A DNA stretch of 47,647 nt from Rhodocyclaceae bacterium. Its GTDB lineage: Bacteria; Pseudomonadota; Gammaproteobacteria; Burkholderiales; Rhodocyclaceae. A model generated the notes under the pieces. It was not told where the DNA came from. It did not search any database and saw nothing but the letters and a program-made list of their open reading frames with translations. Below are positions 23,538 to 31,260 of the stretch, one piece after another. A program made the translations under genes and the position numbers. The stretch's first letter is position 1. Every line of letters begins with the position of its first letter. The DNA lies in assembly GCA_008080565.1 (NCBI GenBank), contig VIKE01000031.1, positions 1 through 47,647 on the forward strand, in the 5' to 3' direction.

Positions 23538-24541
23538 CAAGCTTCCTCCAGCGAGTGTGAGGCCATCGCCTCGATTTCCAGCAATAGATCATGTCGGCAG
23601 ATATCTGCCTGCATGTAGACAATTTCGGCCTGACCAATCAATGGCGCCAGCGTTTCGCGGATGACCCGGAAATCGGCAGCCTGACGGATATAAACGCGGT
23701 AGGAAAGATCAGTCAGCGCGTATGGCGCGGTGCGGCATGACCGATTGGCCTCGGCGACGACGGCGGCGATATTGGCCATCGATTCGCGGCATTGTCCGGC
23801 CACATCGCCCGATGCCACGGTCTGATGACCGACGATACTGGCCGTGCCGGAAATGAACAGGATTTCCTGAGCCGGTGGGTAAACCAGTGCGCCGCGCGAG
23901 AAAGTCGGGCTGCGTGGACCGTAATCGGCCGGGTAGTTGTAGGCGCTGACCTGACGCGGATTCTCGAGCGGAACCGCCGGCGAGGCGCCGGCCATGAAGG
24001 CAATGCTCAGCGGGCTGCCGGCCAGACCGATGGCGCAGGCAGCCGGCACGTTGCCGGTGGCGCCGCGATGGCAGTCAAGGAAGGCATCCTGACGGCCGAT
24101 GTTGAACTGGCGGTAACGTTCCAGACCATCGGTTTCCAGATTGATCGCCGACAGATAGTTCCAGACCCGCCACAGGTGCGGCACTTCTTCAACATCAAGC
24201 AACCTGAAAATACGGCGATAGGCCTCCTTGCTGGCCGCCTGCAAGGGCGAACAACCAGGCGATGCTGCAAAATCTGCTTCATCGAGTTCAATCACGCCAA
24301 AAAGCAGACCATCCGTGCGCCGCCAGATGATGCCCTCACAGTGACCAGCAATGACCGGCTGATCACTCAACCAGGTTTCATGAATGGCCGCTGAAGTCGC
24401 CCCGAGCAACGGGGCAAAAACCCGTTGCACCGGCCAGACCGGGACGGCACCGCTGGGCGGCTCGCCAACCAGGGCACCACCGAGTTCGCTGCCGGTTTCA
24501 CGTGAAACAGCAGACGGCGAGGAAACGAACTGGAGTGCCAC
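23537..24541 (-). CDS. Chorismatase (FkbO/Hyg5/XanB2 family), hydroxybenzoate-forming
   Basis: 334-residue chorismate-cleaving enzyme with the family motifs RVWNYLSAIN, FNIGRQDAFL, NPRQVSAYNYP and FISGTASIVGH. XanB2 of Xanthomonas converts chorismate to 3- and 4-hydroxybenzoate; the former starts xanthomonadin synthesis. Which isomer is made here cannot be told from sequence. It supplies the most likely starter for the acyl-AMP ligase at 3993. The start is GTG 24541, forming TAGTG with the halogenase stop. No clear ribosome site is visible, so coupling is probable. A perfect parS palindrome sits inside codons near residue 13, in a variable N-terminal stretch. Confidence 0.88.
   Translation of the reverse strand: MALQFVSSPSAVSRETGSELGGALVGEPPSGAVPVWPVQRVFAPLLGATSAAIHETWLSDQPVIAGHCEGIIWRRTDGLLFGVIELDEADFAASPGCSPLQAASKEAYRRIFRLLDVEEVPHLWRVWNYLSAINLETDGLERYRQFNIGRQDAFLDCHRGATGNVPAACAIGLAGSPLSIAFMAGASPAVPLENPRQVSAYNYPADYGPRSPTFSRGALVYPPAQEILFISGTASIVGHQTVASGDVAGQCRESMANIAAVVAEANRSCRTAPYALTDLSYRVYIRQAADFRVIRETLAPLIGQAEIVYMQADICRHDLLLEIEAMASHSLEEA
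24495..24508. other. parS site inside the chorismatase coding sequence
   Basis: GTTTCACGTGAAAC with flanks G and A gives GGTTTCACGTGAAACA, a one-base departure from the classical 16-mer. It lies about 9.4 kb from dnaA and is read as Val-Ser-Arg-Glu in the chorismatase N-terminus. Confidence 0.85.
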
Positions 24542-25875
24542 TATGCGTTGTAAACGACCGCGTCGTCGACCTTGCGGATGTTGAAGCGGCGCTGTTTCCA
24601 GCCCTTGAAGGCGAGCCTCGGCTGAGTGATGTTGGCGATGTAATAGAGCATCTTGAAAGCAAAGATTGACGACCAGATCGGGGTCTTGCCGAAGATGTCG
24701 CCGGCCAGCATCGACAGAACAGCCTCCTTGGCGCGGAAGAAATTACGCGGTCCCATGAAGAATTCACGCATGATCGGGTTGGTCACACGATAGATGAACC
24801 ACGAGAATTCCTTCGGCCCGTGCTTCATCAGCGCATCGAATTTCTTGAGTGCAGCCGGCGCCTTGGCCGGCGTCTTCAAGCAGGTATCGATGGCCTCGGC
24901 GGCGATGACGCCGCTGTTCATGGCGAGCAGCACGCCGGACGAGAACACCGGGTCGATGAAGGCATAGGCGTCGCCGAGCATGACGTAGTTGTTGCCGTGA
25001 TTGCGCTCGGAAACGTAGGAAAAATTGCCGGTGGCCTCGATCTCGTTGATCAGCTTGGTGTCCTTGAGGCGCTCAGTCAGCTTCGGGCATTGGGCAAAGC
25101 CGTCACGCAGGAATTGCTCAAGGCTGCGCTCGCCCTTGGTTTTCATGTAGTACGGCCAGGTCACCATGCCGATGCTGGTTATATCGTTTTGCATCGGGAT
25201 GAACCAGAACCAGCCGTGCTCGAACCAGAAAATGGTGATGTTGCCCTCGGCCACGCCTTCGTGACGTTTGCAGCCGGTGAAGTGACCATAGATCGCCGAA
25301 CTGTTGTGCTTGGGGTTGCGGTGCTTGATCTGGAAACGGTTGGCCAGGAAGGTGTCGCGGCCGGAAGCATCGACGACAAAGCGGGCCTGCCACTCGCTTT
25401 CACGACCGTCGTCATGCATGGCTCGGACGGTGGCCGTGTTGTCCGGCAGGAAATCAACCGATTTTGCTTTGCAGCCTTCGTGAACCTCGACGCCTTTCTT
25501 CGCGGCGTTGCGGATCAGGATGGTGTCGAATTGGTCGCGCTTGACCTGATAGGCGTGGGGCATGGACTTATCCCAGGCTTCGGCGAAGACAAAGACCGAC
25601 GACATTTCATGGTTCGGCGAAACGAATTCGGCACCTGGCTTGTGCATGCCAATGGCCTTCACTTCCTCGGCGATACCCATCCGCTCGAAGAGCGGCAGAT
25701 TGGCTGGCAGCAACGATTCGCCGATATGAAAACGCGGGTGGTGCGCCTTTTCCAGAACCACCACCTTGTAGCCTTTTTCGGCCAGCATCGGCGCTACGGT
25801 ACATCCGGCCGGCCCGCCACCGATGACCAGCACATCGCACTGTTTTCGCTCCACTCCCTGCACTTGTTCCATCAT
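24541..25875 (-). CDS. FAD-dependent oxidoreductase of the tryptophan-halogenase family
   Basis: 444-residue flavoprotein. FAD-binding GGGPAG (19-24), the GESLLPAN region (52-59) and the halogenase signature WxWxIP (Trp222-Pro227 in GWFWFIP) are present. Lys79 in HKPGAEF fits the register of the catalytic lysine of flavin halogenases (K, five residues before F). Together these favour halogenation over plain hydroxylation, but substrate and halide are unknown. Xanthomonadins are brominated aryl polyenes, which makes ring or chain halogenation plausible. A partner flavin reductase is not visible nearby. It starts at ATG 25875. Confidence 0.85.
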   Translation of the reverse strand: MMEQVQGVERKQCDVLVIGGGPAGCTVAPMLAEKGYKVVVLEKAHHPRFHIGESLLPANLPLFERMGIAEEVKAIGMHKPGAEFVSPNHEMSSVFVFAEAWDKSMPHAYQVKRDQFDTILIRNAAKKGVEVHEGCKAKSVDFLPDNTATVRAMHDDGRESEWQARFVVDASGRDTFLANRFQIKHRNPKHNSSAIYGHFTGCKRHEGVAEGNITIFWFEHGWFWFIPMQNDITSIGMVTWPYYMKTKGERSLEQFLRDGFAQCPKLTERLKDTKLINEIEATGNFSYVSERNHGNNYVMLGDAYAFIDPVFSSGVLLAMNSGVIAAEAIDTCLKTPAKAPAALKKFDALMKHGPKEFSWFIYRVTNPIMREFFMGPRNFFRAKEAVLSMLAGDIFGKTPIWSSIFAFKMLYYIANITQPRLAFKGWKQRRFNIRKVDDAVVYNA

Positions 25876-25911
25876 TGAAACCCTTGTTTTGTTCTCTGTG
25901 GCGGCGATGAG

Positions 25912-26550
25912 TTATTTGCCTTTGTAGGTCATGTAGCCCACTGTTTCGGAATGGCCGTCGATCTTGCTGACGCTTCCCTTGGCCCAATACACGTAATAGG
26001 GGCCGAAACTCGACCACCAGTAGCGCCAGTAGGGACCATCCAGGCGCGGATTTTCATTGGTTTGCGGATGGCCGACCGCCATGATGACCTGTTCCTTGGT
26101 CATGCCTTTCATGAGCTGGCCCTTGGTGATCGCATTGCGCACGGCTGGCGAAAATTTCGCCATCTTCACTTTCGGGTCGGCGAGCACCACCATCTTGCTG
26201 ACCCATTGTTCGGTCGTTTCTTCGGCCCGACCGTAATCATGGCCGAGGCGATACGGCTTGCCTTCGACTTCGATGTTGGCGCGATAGCCGTCAATCTTCA
26301 GAACCTTGATCGGCGTGCCGACCGGAATGAATGGCAATTGGGCCAGATTCGAATCGCTGATCCAGTCGCCCGAATAGTGCAGGTTGCAGCAGGCGTAACC
26401 AGTACGCACCGCGTTATCCTTTTTCACCTCGGCCGTCGGCGTGCCGTCTTCCGGCCTGGTTTCGTTGCCCTTGCAGGCGCCCAGCGCAACGACGACGCAG
26501 GCTGCCACGGTCAACCGGAAAAAACGGCCAAAAATGAAATGTTCCTTCAT
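25912..26550 (-). CDS. Lipoprotein of unknown function; signal peptide formed by the dispersed repeat
   Basis: 212-residue lipoprotein. ATG 26550 begins MKEHFIFGRFFRLTVAACVV, followed by VALGAC (lipobox, Cys27). Residues 5-15 of the signal peptide are encoded by copy 7 of the 37-bp repeat, read antisense. The mature part has a TGYACCNLHYSGDWISDSN segment, a middle SH3-like stretch (VGTPIKVLKI) and a C-terminal SmpA/BamE-like region (MTKEQVIMAVGHPQ, YWRYWWSSFGPYYVYW). It sits between the radical SAM and halogenase genes, so it is likely part of pigment synthesis or display. The upstream start at 26625 is inside the radical SAM gene and would spoil the signal peptide. Confidence 0.8.
   Translation of the reverse strand: MKEHFIFGRFFRLTVAACVVVALGACKGNETRPEDGTPTAEVKKDNAVRTGYACCNLHYSGDWISDSNLAQLPFIPVGTPIKVLKIDGYRANIEVEGKPYRLGHDYGRAEETTEQWVSKMVVLADPKVKMAKFSPAVRNAITKGQLMKGMTKEQVIMAVGHPQTNENPRLDGPYWRYWWSSFGPYYVYWAKGSVSKIDGHSETVGYMTYKGK
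26504..26540 (+). repeat. Dispersed 37-bp repeat, copy 7 (signal peptide of a lipoprotein)
   Basis: Identical in its core to copy 4. Antisense reading gives FIFGRFFRLTVA in the lipoprotein signal sequence. Confidence 0.9.
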
Positions 26551-26588
26551 GTCAGCGTTCCCCAATGCCCATGACGAAAGAGGGGCGA

Positions 26589-28235
26589 TTATACCGCTGC
26601 CTGTACGGCTGGCGGCGTACAGCATGCCGAAGCTTCATAGACAACCGGAATGATCTGCTTGGCCGCATCGCGCCGGGTCAACTTGACCGGCGACAGGGAG
26701 ACGATGTTGTCGATCAGCAGCTCAGTCGATAGCTGCGGCTTGAGGCCGAGCGGCTGGCGTGGATGCAACTTGAATTCGCGCGCCGCCTTTTCCAGTTGTT
26801 CCTTGTTGGAACTGAAGTAACGCGCGGCGGCGATGGTTTCCGGCAAGTGCTTGAGCACGTGCCAGAGGCTCCAGCGATGCTGCCACAAACGCTTGGCAAA
26901 ACGGCGCCGATAGCCCTTGCTGTCGTAGAAGCGTTTGACGTGCCAGTTGTACAGCGCGTCCATCTCTTCGCGCGACTTGAAACCTTCCGGCAGATAGACA
27001 AAATTCAAGCAATTCATGAGCCGCCAGTCCTCGATGAAATCGCCGGTCGGATCGTTGATACACTCATCCCAGATCGGCGCCCCGTGCAGCGGGCTGAACT
27101 TGGTCATGTTCATTTCATCGAGTTCAAGCGAGAGGATGAAATCGCTGGTCGTCCGCACCGTTTCCGGCGTCTCGCCCGGCATGCCGAAAATGAACAGGCC
27201 CTTGGCGCGTAAGCCAGCAGCGTGGATCGAACGGACGGTTTCGCGCACCGCTTCCAAGGTCACGCCGGCCTTGTGCCGTTCCATCATTTCCGGATCAGCC
27301 GATTCGATGCCGATCGACACCATGAGCGCTCCGGCCTTCTTGAGTTTGGCCAGCATTTCATCCGAGGTATGGCCGGCGCGGATCGCGCAGTTGAACTGCA
27401 TGCCGAGCGGGTTTTCGATCAACAGGTCGCAGAGATCGAGGACACGCTGTTTCTTGGCCGTGAACAAGTCGTCGTACATGTTGATGTGCCAGACACCGAA
27501 GTTGTCCCGCAAATACTTCATGTGATCGTAGATATATTGCGGCGAATTGGTCTTGTAGGCCCGCTCGAAAACCGTCCGGTCGCAGAACGAGCAGGTGTAG
27601 GGACAACCGCGCGAGGTGATCATCGTCGCGCCGTAGCGCATTTCATAGGCAAACAGCGGCAAATGATAGGCGTGCGGAAAACCGGCGAGTTTTTCGTATG
27701 CCGGGAAGGGCAATTCATCGAGACTGGTGATGCGGTCGCGGCGCGGATTGGCGACGATTCCCCCGGCGTCGTTGCGCCAGATCAGGTTACCAATCGTCGC
27801 CAGCGGCTTGCCATCGGCCAGTTCGAGCATGGCGCCTTCGCCTTCGCCGATGACCAGATAATCGATTTCCGGGAATTTTTCGAGGATGGGCGCGCCCAGT
27901 GAAGAAACATGGACGTTGCCAAAAACGATCTTGATTTCCGGCCGACGCTCGCGGATATAGGCGGCAATCTCGAACGCATCCATGAAGCCCGAAGTCGTTG
28001 CCGAAAAACCAACCATTTCCGGATCGGTCGCCAGCACGATTTCGGCATTTTCAGCGGTGGTCGGTGGTGCGTAAGGGCCTAGGCAATCGTGCAGTTGCAC
28101 GCTATGACCAAATTTTTCCAGCCAGCTGGCCAGTTGCATGATGCCGATCGGCGGCATCCGATTGGCCAGTACCGAAAAATCGGGTTGGCCAGGGACAAAA
28201 TTGAAGCCAGCTGGGTGAACAAGCGTGATACGCAT
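26589..28235 (-). CDS. B12-binding radical SAM protein
   Basis: 548-residue enzyme. The N-terminal cobalamin-binding Rossmann domain (1-160) has PPIGIMQLASWLE and FGNVHVSSLG. A radical SAM core follows with the [4Fe-4S] cluster cysteines 211, 215 and 218 in GCPYTCSFCD. There is a C-terminal helical extension with two adjacent cysteines (ASACC). Members of this class methylate unactivated carbons or rearrange rings. Its position heading the minus-strand run suggests a head-group or chain modification of the polyene, but homologues also occur outside pigment loci. Starts at ATG 28235. Confidence 0.88.
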   Translation of the reverse strand: MRITLVHPAGFNFVPGQPDFSVLANRMPPIGIMQLASWLEKFGHSVQLHDCLGPYAPPTTAENAEIVLATDPEMVGFSATTSGFMDAFEIAAYIRERRPEIKIVFGNVHVSSLGAPILEKFPEIDYLVIGEGEGAMLELADGKPLATIGNLIWRNDAGGIVANPRRDRITSLDELPFPAYEKLAGFPHAYHLPLFAYEMRYGATMITSRGCPYTCSFCDRTVFERAYKTNSPQYIYDHMKYLRDNFGVWHINMYDDLFTAKKQRVLDLCDLLIENPLGMQFNCAIRAGHTSDEMLAKLKKAGALMVSIGIESADPEMMERHKAGVTLEAVRETVRSIHAAGLRAKGLFIFGMPGETPETVRTTSDFILSLELDEMNMTKFSPLHGAPIWDECINDPTGDFIEDWRLMNCLNFVYLPEGFKSREEMDALYNWHVKRFYDSKGYRRRFAKRLWQHRWSLWHVLKHLPETIAAARYFSSNKEQLEKAAREFKLHPRQPLGLKPQLSTELLIDNIVSLSPVKLTRRDAAKQIIPVVYEASACCTPPAVQAAV

Positions 28236-28305
28236 TGGTTTTCCTCAAACGAAGTGGCTAAATTTTATTAGAAAATGCTGACGCACTTCAGTTCCGGAAA
28301 AAGTA

Positions 28306-29082
28306 TTACAAAAGCCTGAACGTATCCCAGGTAAATTTCACGATCAAGACAGCGACGGTAACGAGAAACAACTGTCGAATGAAACCACTGCCATGCTTCA
28401 AGGCCAGCCGTGTACCGATTGCCGACCCCGTGACATTGGCCACGGCCATTGCCGCAGCCAGCAGCGGTAAAACATGGCCGTGTGGCAGGAAATAGCCAAG
28501 CGCTGCGAGATTGGTTGCCACATTGACTACCTTGGCGCCAGCCGAGGCATGCAGGAAATCAAAGCCAAAGAAGCGGACAAACAGAAATATCAGGAAGCTG
28601 CCAGTTCCCGGTCCGAAAAAACCATCATAAAAACCAATGATTGCGCCGAGGAAAACAGCTAAAACAAGTTCGCGATGGCCAGCATGGGTTGGTTTGTGAA
28701 TCAGGCCGAAATTCTTGCGTTTTAGCGTGTAGACCGCAGCAATGATCAACAACAGCAGGATAAGTGGCCGAACCACGTCCTTTGGCAGCCAAGCAACTAC
28801 AGCAGCGCCGATATAGGAAAAGACAAAAGCTGCAAAGGCTGCCGGCAGGATGGTTCCCCACGGCATTACAACCTGCCGGGCATAGCGCCAGGTTGCGTTG
28901 GCAGTTCCAAAAACGCTGGCGACTTTGTTCGTGCCAAAAAGTGTCGCTGCCGATTCTCCTGGATGGATGGCAAACAGAGCAGGAATTTGAATCAATCCCC
29001 CACCACCAACGACCGCATCAACGGCACCAGCCATCAGGGCAGCAAACAATAAAACAGCTATTTCCGGTGTGATGAAGTCCAA
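28306..29082 (-). CDS. TSUP-family (TauE/SafE-like) membrane transporter
   Basis: 258-residue protein with about seven hydrophobic segments and duplicated motifs typical of the TauE/SafE family, AVVGGGGLIQIPALF at the N-terminus and GFYDGFFGPGTGSFLIF in the middle. It is a putative exporter of sulfite, sulfonate or another organic anion. Base composition is less GC-rich than the pigment genes. It separates the radical SAM gene (about 70 bases downstream) from the DnaA-box-rich region. Confidence 0.82.
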   Translation of the reverse strand: MDFITPEIAVLLFAALMAGAVDAVVGGGGLIQIPALFAIHPGESAATLFGTNKVASVFGTANATWRYARQVVMPWGTILPAAFAAFVFSYIGAAVVAWLPKDVVRPLILLLLIIAAVYTLKRKNFGLIHKPTHAGHRELVLAVFLGAIIGFYDGFFGPGTGSFLIFLFVRFFGFDFLHASAGAKVVNVATNLAALGYFLPHGHVLPLLAAAMAVANVTGSAIGTRLALKHGSGFIRQLFLVTVAVLIVKFTWDTFRLL

Positions 29083-29489
29083 GTTATGAGTCCAGATTTC
29101 AAGATAGTGTGGTGTATAGGGTTTTTGATAATAACTATATGTAAACCAACTACTGAGAATAACTTAGCAACAAGTCTGTGGATAAATTTAAATTATGTTT
29201 TATTTTCATATACTTGAATATGGCTTTTCTCGCTTGGTAACCTACTGGCTTGCCTGTGGATGGATTCCGGATAGTTTTTCGTTTTTCGGAAATAGCCGAC
29301 TTGCCCACAATCGCTGGACAGCTTGTACACAGGCTTATCTACAGGCTTAAAACAGGCAATCCAGGCAGAACTATGACCGATACTTTGCCCCAGAAATGCA
29401 AAACCCGGCACGCGGCCGGGTAGGTTTTTACATGGTAATTATGGAAAACGACTCGTAGCAGCGATTTTTGAACTATCGCGCTACCCTAT
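29083..29489. other. AT-rich intergenic region with clustered DnaA boxes (second origin-like zone)
   Basis: There is no credible gene in these 407 bases. They contain the consensus box TGTGGATAA (29177-29185), one-mismatch boxes TTGTACACA (29323-29331) and TTATCTACA (29335-29343), and weaker TGTGGATGG (29255) and TTGCCCACA (29301). They also hold an AT-rich stretch at about 29100-29220 that could serve as an unwinding element. A hairpin at 29404-29420 (CCCGGC/GCCGGG) ends the region. The arrangement resembles an oriC or a DnaA-titration site; the competing candidates are beside dnaA. Confidence 0.5.
29401..29430 (-). terminator. Putative rho-independent terminator
   Basis: A CCCGGC-GCCGGG stem (29404-29420) is followed on the minus strand by TTTT and on the plus strand by TAGGTTTTT. 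It lies 60 bases past the stop of the 29490 gene, which fits termination of the rpmH-to-mnmE transcript. Confidence 0.5.
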
Positions 29490-29873
29490 TCAACGTTTGT
29501 CTGTCTCCGAAGATGGGTCATTCAGGCGATCAATCTCGTTGTAGGCAATGATCTGACTGCCAGCACCATCAAAGGTGGATGGTGATTGAACCTGTTTTCT
29601 TTCCGGCAGGATGCTTTTCAGAAAATCTTCGGTAAGAAACTCCAATGGATCGCGGGGACCCAGAACATATTCGGATCGACGGGCAGTGATTACGACAAAC
29701 GACTCCGCTTCGATCTCATACGCTGTCAGGTACGAAGTCCGGATTATCGACGCTTGCGGAAAGCGGGGGTTCGAACTCGCTACTTCACCTTCAATACATG
29801 CAAGGTACTGACCATTTTCCGGCGCTTTCGCGTGAATTATTTTCCAATGGTTGAGTACGTTTCGAGTATTCAT
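29490..29873 (-). CDS. Uncharacterised small protein, low-GC insertion after mnmE
   Basis: 127-residue soluble protein without signal peptide or membrane segment. The central segment (IEGEVASSNPRF, IRTSYLTAYEIEAESFVVITARRSEYVLGP) looks like a compact beta-rich fold. It resembles short phage- or island-associated proteins of unknown function, but I cannot name the family with confidence. It lies 25 bases after mnmE on the same strand and is visibly less GC-rich than its neighbours. That composition, with the loss of the usual mnmG neighbour, suggests acquired DNA. No good Shine-Dalgarno is visible before ATG 29873. Confidence 0.6.
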   Translation of the reverse strand: MNTRNVLNHWKIIHAKAPENGQYLACIEGEVASSNPRFPQASIIRTSYLTAYEIEAESFVVITARRSEYVLGPRDPLEFLTEDFLKSILPERKQVQSPSTFDGAGSQIIAYNEIDRLNDPSSETDKR

Positions 29874-29898
29874 TTGAAAGTCATGAAGTGATTGTTGT

Positions 29899-31257
29899 CT
29901 ATTTTCCGATGCAGAACCGACTGAAAATAACGCCCAACAGGTCGTCGGCGGTGAACTCGCCGGTAATCTGGCCCAGGGACTGTTGAGTCAGACGGAGCTC
30001 TTCGGCAAAAAGTTCGAGTGCAGGAAAAGTGCTTTCGACAACATTTCGAGCGGCGGCAATATGTTCCTGCGCATCCGACAAGGCACGCAGATGACGTTCA
30101 CGGGCAATGAAAACGTCTTCCGCCTGATGCCACCCGGCAATGCGCAGCAACTCCTGACGCAGCAGATCTATTCCATCTCCGGAACGCGCTGACAGTGAGA
30201 TTGCCGTGGTATCCGGCTCATCGTGTCGTTCGGCCTGGGCACCCGAGAGATCAATCTTGTTGTAAATAGTGACCCGTTTCAGGCGCTCCGGCAGACGGGA
30301 AAGTATTTCCTTGTCGGCAGCGGTGACGCCAGTTCTCGCATCAACCAGCAAGAGAACGGCATCGGCACGTTCTATTTCCTGCCAGCTGCGGGCAATGCCT
30401 ATTTTTTCAACCTCGTCTTCGGTCTCGCGAAGACCAGCAGTATCAATAATGTGTAGAGGAATACCTTCTATTTGAATGGTCGACCGCAGCGCATCGCGAG
30501 TGGTGCCGGCGATCGGCGTGACAATGGCCAGATCGTCGCCAGTCAGCCGGTTGAGCAGCGAGGACTTGCCGACGTTGGGTTGCCCGGCCAGTACGACATG
30601 CAGGCCGGATTGCAGTAGTTTTCCCTGGCCGGCGCGGTCGAAAATCTCGGCCAGCTTGAGCCGCAAAGTTTCGAGACGACCAAAGGCATTGGCCGCTTTG
30701 AGGAAATCGATGTCCTCTTCCGGGAAATCGAGCGTTGCCTCGACCAGCATGCGCAGGTTGATCAACTCGTCGTTCAGTTGGCCGATAGCCCGCGAGAACT
30801 CGCCTTGCAGCGAACGGACCGCAGAACGGGCTGCGCTGCTTGTGGCGGCATCAATAAGATCGGCGACGGCTTCGGCCTGGGCCAGATCCATTTTGCCGTT
30901 CAGGAAGGCACGACGGCTGAATTCGCCCGGTTCGGCCAGCCTAGCCCCGAGATCGAGACAGCGGCTGAGCAGCATCTGCATGACGACCGGGCCACCGTGG
31001 CCCTGCAACTCGAGCACGTCTTCGCCGGTAAACGATTGGGGATTCGGGAAAAACAGCAGTATTCCGCTGTCGACCGTGGAACCATCGGCTGCCTTGAATT
31101 CAGCCAACGTCGCGTAGCGCGGTTTGGGTATTTTTCCGGTCAGCGCAAAAGCAAAGGGCAGCAATTTGCTGCCCGATACGCGAATGACGCCGACACCACC
31201 ACGGCCTGGGGCCGTAGCGATGGCGGCGATGGTGTCTGCGGGCTTTACACCACTCAC
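29899..31257 (-). CDS. mnmE: tRNA modification GTPase MnmE (TrmE)
   Basis: 452-residue GTPase which, with MnmG, builds the cmnm5 group on U34 of certain tRNAs. A folate-binding N-terminal domain, a central helical domain, the G domain with P-loop GQPNVGKSS, switch motif [10 protein letters not shown] and NKID, and the invariant C-terminal FCIGK are all intact. It is the fifth gene of the canonical rpmH-rnpA-yidD-yidC-mnmE series. Its partner mnmG, which often follows, is not in this window. Confidence 0.96.
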   Translation of the reverse strand: MSGVKPADTIAAIATAPGRGGVGVIRVSGSKLLPFAFALTGKIPKPRYATLAEFKAADGSTVDSGILLFFPNPQSFTGEDVLELQGHGGPVVMQMLLSRCLDLGARLAEPGEFSRRAFLNGKMDLAQAEAVADLIDAATSSAARSAVRSLQGEFSRAIGQLNDELINLRMLVEATLDFPEEDIDFLKAANAFGRLETLRLKLAEIFDRAGQGKLLQSGLHVVLAGQPNVGKSSLLNRLTGDDLAIVTPIAGTTRDALRSTIQIEGIPLHIIDTAGLRETEDEVEKIGIARSWQEIERADAVLLLVDARTGVTAADKEILSRLPERLKRVTIYNKIDLSGAQAERHDEPDTTAISLSARSGDGIDLLRQELLRIAGWHQAEDVFIARERHLRALSDAQEHIAAARNVVESTFPALELFAEELRLTQQSLGQITGEFTADDLLGVIFSRFCIGK

Positions 31258-31260
31258 ACC

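Noticed and set aside
29767..29777. GGGTTCGAACT, tRNA T-loop look-alike
   Set aside because: No acceptor stem, D-arm or anticodon arm around it; it is read as coding sequence of the minus-strand gene 29490-29873.
31070..31087. GTCGACCGTGGAA in mnmE resembling the repeat in reverse orientation
   Set aside because: Only the short core fits; the A/T-GGCC half is absent and the codons are normal for mnmE.
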